From assembly GCA_032871835.1 (NCBI GenBank), contig CM065297.1, forward strand, positions 20,624,098 to 20,688,097: a stretch of 64,000 nucleotides of DNA, in the 5' to 3' direction. The position numbers and the translations under genes are program-made. Positions 59,071 to 64,000 of the stretch are shown here, piece after piece (positions within the stretch are counted from its first letter, which is position 1; every line of letters starts with the position of its first letter). This stretch comes from Dipteronia dyeriana. Its lineage: Eukaryota; Streptophyta; Magnoliopsida; Sapindales; Sapindaceae. The notes beneath the pieces are model-generated. The model was not told the origin of the DNA and made no database searches. It saw nothing but the letters and a program-made list of their open reading frames with translations.

Positions 59071-59729
59071 ATGCTCCGTAGTGCAACTGTTTTTCAGTTC
59101 ATTTTCGTTTTTGTTTTCTAAAAACAATTTTGAAGTCGCGTTCGTTAACCGTTTTTCATTTTGTTTTCAAAAAATAAAAAATAAAATCAATGTAACAGTT
59201 AAATATTTAAAAAATACTTTTTTTTTTATTTTTCAATTTTTTTTTCTTCTTGGACGATGTCTTCTTCTTATTTTTTATTTTGTTTTAATTTTATTTTTAT
59301 TAAAAAAATCACTTCTTCTTCTCCACCTCCTCCTCCTCCTCCTGTTTTTTTTGTTATAATTTTTTACAGATATTTATATTTATTAAAATAAATATTTATT
59401 TATAATTTAAGAGTTTAGTTTTGATTAAACTGATTTTTTAATATTTTTTAAGTTGCATTTTTATTTAATTTATAAATTACAATACAAAAATCATATTGGT
59501 TAATTATTTAATCAATCAATTTATAATTGTTATAATATTAAACGTAAAAATTGATATTTCAATTTTTGATAGTTTTCGGTTAACCTACTAGACGCGTTTT
59601 TTTCGTTTTCATTTTCAAACTACAACTTTCAGTATATGCTATTAGACAGGTTTTCGGATTTCAAAACTGAAACCAAAACACTATTTTCATATTCATTTTT
59701 CTTTTCGAAAAACGTTTACAGGATGTGCC
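59071..59729. mobile_element. MITE family A, copy 3
   Basis: Shares with 24035-25770 the blocks GTTCGTTAACCGTTTTTCAT, TAAATTACAATACAAAAATC and TTTTCGGTTAACCTACTAGA in the same order. It ends AACGTTTACAGGATGTGCCC. A 92-codon ORF inside is low-complexity and not real. Confidence 0.65.
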
Positions 59730-60624
59730 CTAAACATTTCAAAAAATCTTTTTTTTTTCCGAAAACATTTTCTTAAAGTGTTTTTTTTTTTTTTTTGCAA
59801 AACGTTTTGCACTATGACTACATATTTTCAAGCCGGCTCATAATATCTTTTAACTTGCAGTTTTTTTTAACCAAATAATTAATTTAATGATGTTGTAAGT
59901 GAGTTATCACCATCACACATAACATGAATGATGAGATTAATAAAAAAATCATTTATCACATCACTTTTATTGAACTTTGTACTAATTTTTTTTATCGTCT
60001 AGTATTAGTGCATCGATATTGATCACATATTAAAATTAATTTTACATTCAAATGGTTACGAATTTATGATACATCCGTTTTAAGTTCTAGCATTTGCAAC
60101 ATACAACAAAAGTATACTCTTACATATAACATCAAAATGGATATAAACATTTACGTTAACTTTCAACGTTCATGCTTCTAAATGGTTAATGTTTTTTCTA
60201 ACTACTTTTAACGTTTTTTATTTTATTTTCTTAGTCAGTTTTTATTAAAAATCTATTTTTAATTTATTTTACAAAATAATATAAATATATAAATATATAT
60301 ATACATTTTTGTAAAAAAAATTAATTTAATTTCTAGGGTTGCAATTGGTAAAGGATTTAAAAGTTTGACCTCTTCTGAAATTATATATTTTAAAAGGTCA
60401 GAAAAAAATCAGATTATATATTTGTAAGGATCAGGCAAAAAATCAGGTTATCCAAATCCGTTTTAAATTTATGTGTACAAGCTAAAATGGGAAACAAAGT
60501 AAAATTTCTCAGAGAGCAGTAATTCCAGTCCCCAGCACCAGCAAATTTGTGAAAGATATTCCTAAATCGTAATGACAATTAAATTCCGTTGGAGGAGCGG
60601 TTTACTTGCACCACAAGGAAAACC
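59730..60624. other. Intergenic region upstream of Pelota
   Basis: No gene. Poly(T) runs near 59750 and 59790. The right end is the Pelota promoter. Confidence 0.5.
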
Positions 60625-60630
60625 TATAAA
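60625..60630 (+). promoter_or_regulatory. TATA box of the Pelota gene
   Basis: TATAAA in AACCTATAAAAAAAAGC, 116 bp before the ATG; the intervening leader is CA-rich and free of ATG, as expected for a plant 5' UTR. Confidence 0.7.
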
Positions 60631-60740
60631 AAAAAGCTGCTAAATTTGCACTCGCCCCCAAACACATTACACAAATCTACATATCCAAATTCCAAACCAC
60701 ACAATATCAACAAACAAAATCCACCATATTTCATCAAACA

Positions 60741-61850
60741 ATGAGGCTTTTTGCAAAGAAAATCGACATAAACCAACCAGGCACCGTAAAGATCACCCCT
60801 GAAGAACCAGAGGACTTGTGGGTTGTCTACAATCTCATCTCTCCCGGAGACGTTGTCGTCACCGACACCACCCGCAAAGTCTCTCAGACCACCGCCTCCG
60901 GTAAAGGTAAGGGATCTACTAGGGTTACGATCAAACTCGAGATCAGAATCACCGATGTCGATTACGAAAAAGACTCTTCAATTTTACGCGTCAAAGGCAG
61001 GAATGTCTCCCACAACGAACATGTCGTCGTGGGTGCGTTTCACACTCTAGAGCTCGAGCAAAACAAACAATTCGATCTCACAAAGAAAGTCTGGGATTCG
61101 AATTCAATCTACGCTCTACGTGAAGGTCGTGATAAATCCTCTGTTGCAGACCTCGCTGTGATTCTAATGCAACAGAATTTGGCACGATTGTACTTGGTCA
61201 GTGGAAAGACTACAAAACTTTGCGAAAACGTTGAAGATTTCTCTACAAGCAACAAAAAAGATTCGAACAAATTCTTCGAAAACGTTTTTCGTGCTTTCGT
61301 AAAGTATGTGGACTTCGATGCCGTGAAATGCGTCGTGATCGGGAGCCCGGGGACTGTAAAAGACGAGTTTCGGGGTTATTTGTTGACGGAATCGCAGAAA
61401 CTGAAAATCAAACGGATAGAAGAGAACAAGTCTCGGATTCTGGTGATGGGTACGGCAAAAAACGTTAGCTTGGAGGGTTTTTTGAAGGATAATGCAGTGA
61501 TGAATCTGATTAAAGGCACGAAGGCTGCAATGGAGATTAGGGCTTATAATGAGTTTTCGGATATGCTATTTAGTAACCCGGATCGAGCCTGTTATGGACC
61601 GAAGAATGTGGAGACTGCACACGATTTGAAGGCCATCGAGACCCTTTTGATTACTGATGATTTGGTGAGGAGCGCAGAGCCAGCGACGAGACGAAAATAT
61701 ATAGAGCTGGTGAAATCGGTGAAGAATGTTGGAGGGAAGGCGTTTGTATATTCGTCGAAGCATGTTTCAGGACAACAATTGGCTACTTTGACAGGAATTG
61801 CTGCCATTTTGAGGTTTCCATTGCCTGATCTTGATGACATGGTGATGTGA
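60741..61850 (+). CDS. PELOTA: Pelota/Dom34 ribosome-rescue factor
   Basis: A single uninterrupted 369-aa ORF with ATG context AACAATGAGG. It aligns in order with plant Pelota: N-terminal Sm-like domain (about 1-130; PGTVKITPEEPEDLWVVYNL, EHVVVGAFHTLELE), central eRF1-like domain (about 138-265; ADLAVILMQQNLARLYLV, NKFFENVFRAFVKYVDFDAV, ENKSRILV) and C-terminal domain (about 268-369; MLFSNPDRACYGPKNVETA, ETLLITDDL, LTGIAAILRFPLPDLDDM). It has no GGQ, as expected. Pelota with an Hbs1-type GTPase splits stalled ribosomes in no-go and non-stop mRNA decay. Usual plant length is near 378 aa. The N-terminus (MRLFAKKIDINQ) departs from the common plant form, and lack of introns could mean an old retrocopy, but the frame is intact with a TATA box. 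Confidence 0.95.
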   Translation: MRLFAKKIDINQPGTVKITPEEPEDLWVVYNLISPGDVVVTDTTRKVSQTTASGKGKGSTRVTIKLEIRITDVDYEKDSSILRVKGRNVSHNEHVVVGAFHTLELEQNKQFDLTKKVWDSNSIYALREGRDKSSVADLAVILMQQNLARLYLVSGKTTKLCENVEDFSTSNKKDSNKFFENVFRAFVKYVDFDAVKCVVIGSPGTVKDEFRGYLLTESQKLKIKRIEENKSRILVMGTAKNVSLEGFLKDNAVMNLIKGTKAAMEIRAYNEFSDMLFSNPDRACYGPKNVETAHDLKAIETLLITDDLVRSAEPATRRKYIELVKSVKNVGGKAFVYSSKHVSGQQLATLTGIAAILRFPLPDLDDMVM

Positions 61851-62575
61851 ATTGTCCTCAGATTTTGCTTTTTCAGTTTTTGATTAGTGTTTTCTGTAAT
61901 GGAATTTTCAACACTAACGATTTTGTTTGTTTAGCCTGTTTTTAGATAGTGAAAAGCCAGATTCTTTTATTTCTACTATTATTTGATTTCAAAGATTGCA
62001 ATTCACTTAGCTCTGTTTGTTTTTGTTTATTTCCCCTTAAAAAAACCAACTTTAATTAGCTGATTTCTTCACATCTATATCAGTCAGATTATATCTTTTA
62101 ATTAAATCGAATTCTAAAGATGGAAAGTTCAGGAACAAGAGCAGAGGGTTGATACTTGATGGTTGATGTTTCTGTGAAAGCTGATTTTAATTTCCAGTAC
62201 AATGTGGTGTCTGGGGATAGTGTCCAGTGTTAGCTTGCCCTGTTATTAGTGACATTAAGGCTGTGTTTAGAGAAGTTGACGTTAACACAATAGACCAGTA
62301 GAGTAATGCCCCGAACCCAATACATGTTTTACGTACATTGAATTCCATCGTTATAAGACATTATATGCAAAACCCACAAAAATTTCATCTTAAAAACTTT
62401 TTTGATAACACATCTAAATCGATAAATTCTAACTTCCGATAAATTGTATTGATAAGTCTCATACATTTCTTCAAGTCATATGCAAACAAATACCAAAACC
62501 AATTATCCTTGTAATGCATTACACCATAGTCTCTAATTCCACTTCAAAATTTATAGAGGATCCGTAAGGGATGAA
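61851..62575. other. 3' flank of Pelota
   Basis: 3' UTR and intergenic DNA with no further gene visible. Confidence 0.5.
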
Positions 62576-62942
62576 GGGGTCGTTTGTTTTTTTGTCTGAA
62601 AACTAAACAATTCTGAATTTTTCTAATGACTGAATAGGGATTGAAGTCTGAACCTGAATGACAAATTTGTTTTTTTTTCCTCACATCTGAATGTATTGTC
62701 AACACGTTTGTTTTTTTAAAGTAAAATTGTCGGAATATAAGTAATTTTACATTTATACATATATTAAACAATTATATATATAATATGGAATAAAAACAAT
62801 CCAAAAATAATAATTATATATGAACACATATGATCATGATCTTCATCTTTGATTACAAACAAACTTCATTTTTCTAAGAAAAGAAAAGTTTTTTTTAAAA
62901 AATAAAAATAAAAAGGACATCAGAAAAACTTGTACAAAACAC

Positions 62943-62983
<41 letters not shown>

Positions 62984-63351
62984 CATAATATCATAATAAA
63001 GTATCTATATTAAACACCAATATACACAGTGATTTAGGTTCTTTTTTATTTTTAAAGCTATTTAAAATAAGTAATATATAAAAATAAAGATTTCTATACG
63101 ATATGTAATTTTGATGAAATTGAAAATATATTATAAATGGGGGGATAGTATCTGAAGAAAAGATTTTAGATTGCATTTAATGCAGTTCAGTGATTTGCAA
63201 TTAAGTTAAAAGTCAGGATTTTTTAATTTTTATTTTAAGTTGTTTTTTTAGGATTTTTAAGTTGTTTGACCATTTAAAAAAACAAACAAAACAACTTAAT
63301 AATTATGATTCAGACATATTAAGTTTTAAGTGAAAAAAAACAAACGACCCC
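62576..63351. mobile_element. MITE with GGGGTCGTTTG ends (776 bp)
   Basis: The left end GGGGTCGTTTGTTTTTTTG and the reversed right end GGGGTCGTTTGTTTTTTTTC form a terminal inverted repeat of about 18 bp, with further shared TCTGAAT and GTTTGTTTTTTTAAA blocks inside. GAA on both sides may be a 3-bp target duplication. An (AT)n tract lies at 62945-62980. No coding capacity. Confidence 0.8.
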
Positions 63352-64000
63352 GAAGTCATTCTACAAATAGTTAATTAAATCAAGTTTGAAAAATGATGGT
63401 TTGATAGATGCAAATTCAATTTCCCAACCACTCACATTAATTGTGAGGAAACTTTGGTTGTAAAGTATTAATGAGGTGGGTGAATTTTTTGGCTATAAAT
63501 ACCAACCCAAGTTCATCCCAAGAGCAAAGAGCTCTTCTCTTCTTTTTGCCTTATTCTTTCTATCTTCTAAAATATTAGAGAGATATTATAATTATTTTTA
63601 GTATAATAAAATCCTTCTGGTATTTGTCCGTGGATATTTTCCTCACACTGAGGATTTTATCACGTAAATCTTTATATCCATTATTTTTTATCTCATATAC
63701 GTATTACAGGAACTTATGAACCTTACTCCGAATTACATCCAACTTTAACCAACACGATTGCAAATTCTTACAATTATACTAATGAGACTATAGGTGAACC
63801 GTCAACTTGATAAATAGTTTTACCATAATGTAGTGAAAAACTCAAACAAAATATAAAGGTTGTTATAAATATGTGGGTCCCCACCACTTATCTTGGTACT
63901 CACACTTGCCCACTTTGATGAAACACGTGGAGAAGAAGGCTTGTAGCTTAAGGATTAAGCTTTGATATTTCTAAGGCTTGAGCGGTGGTAATTTGCTTAT
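63352..64000 (+). repeat. Copia-like LTR tail and unassigned end
   Basis: GGCTATAAATACC (63491-63503) as a TATA region, then CCGTGGATATTTTCCTCACA and ATCACGTAAATC (63628-63671). This matches the R-U5 style of many plant copia LTRs (CCGTGG...CACGTAAAT). No internal retrotransposon domain follows before the window ends. The last 150 bp show no clear gene. Confidence 0.4.

Noticed and set aside
59081..59359. 92-codon Phe/Leu-rich ORF resembling a membrane protein
   Set aside because: Low-complexity T-rich sequence inside a MITE copy; the other copies do not keep the frame.

Overview
The window reads as AT-rich nuclear DNA of a flowering plant, most likely a eudicot. It has spliced plant genes with canonical GT-AG introns, Tat-type Ty3/gypsy and Ty1/copia retrotransposons, Mutator-like (MULE) and hAT transposons, MITEs and many (AT)n tracts. 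I cannot name the species. No tools were used; all family assignments are by eye.

Layout. 1-9458: 3' part of a decayed Tat-lineage Ty3/gypsy element (gag tail, protease, RT, two RNase H domains, broken integrase), a 99-bp tandem repeat, an antisense extra ORF that keeps two good introns, and a candidate 3' LTR. 9459-10934: a second, Athila-like LTR on the minus strand. 10940-18660: remains of a MULE. These are a transposase C-terminus and, on the minus strand, a DUF1985 + ULP1 (C48 SUMO-protease-like) gene split by a 1954-bp solo LTR, with homologous minisatellites in opposite orientation on either side. 20493-21009: solo LTR with a perfect target duplication. 22871-28282: SCPL51-like serine carboxypeptidase pseudogene, with nested MITEs in an intron and its 3' end cut off by a retroelement piece. 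28286-34340: gene-free repeats, a hAT-like MITE and a possible Helitron end. 34448-38773: Ty1/copia element lacking its RT. 40088-43710: second MULE transposase (minus) facing a broken GRF zinc-finger gene.

The right third is the gene-bearing part. A VPS37-like ESCRT-I gene (44924-49077, +) and a DUF1992/DNAJC28-like gene (54807-55420, -) converge. Between them sits a complete 5063-bp hAT transposon with an 8-bp target duplication. A second solo LTR of the 20.5-kb family lies 93 bp upstream of the DUF1992 start codon, in the same orientation. Next come a 1.26-kb foldback element, a pollen Ole e 1-like secreted protein gene (58072-58670, -), an intronless Pelota/Dom34 ribosome-rescue gene (60741-61850, +), a MITE and a copia-like LTR tail.

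The four apparently host-type genes (VPS37, DUF1992, Ole e 1, Pelota) are unrelated housekeeping or secretory functions and do not form one pathway. Their interest lies in how mobile DNA has packed around them. VPS37 also appears to lack a canonical splice acceptor at its third exon.
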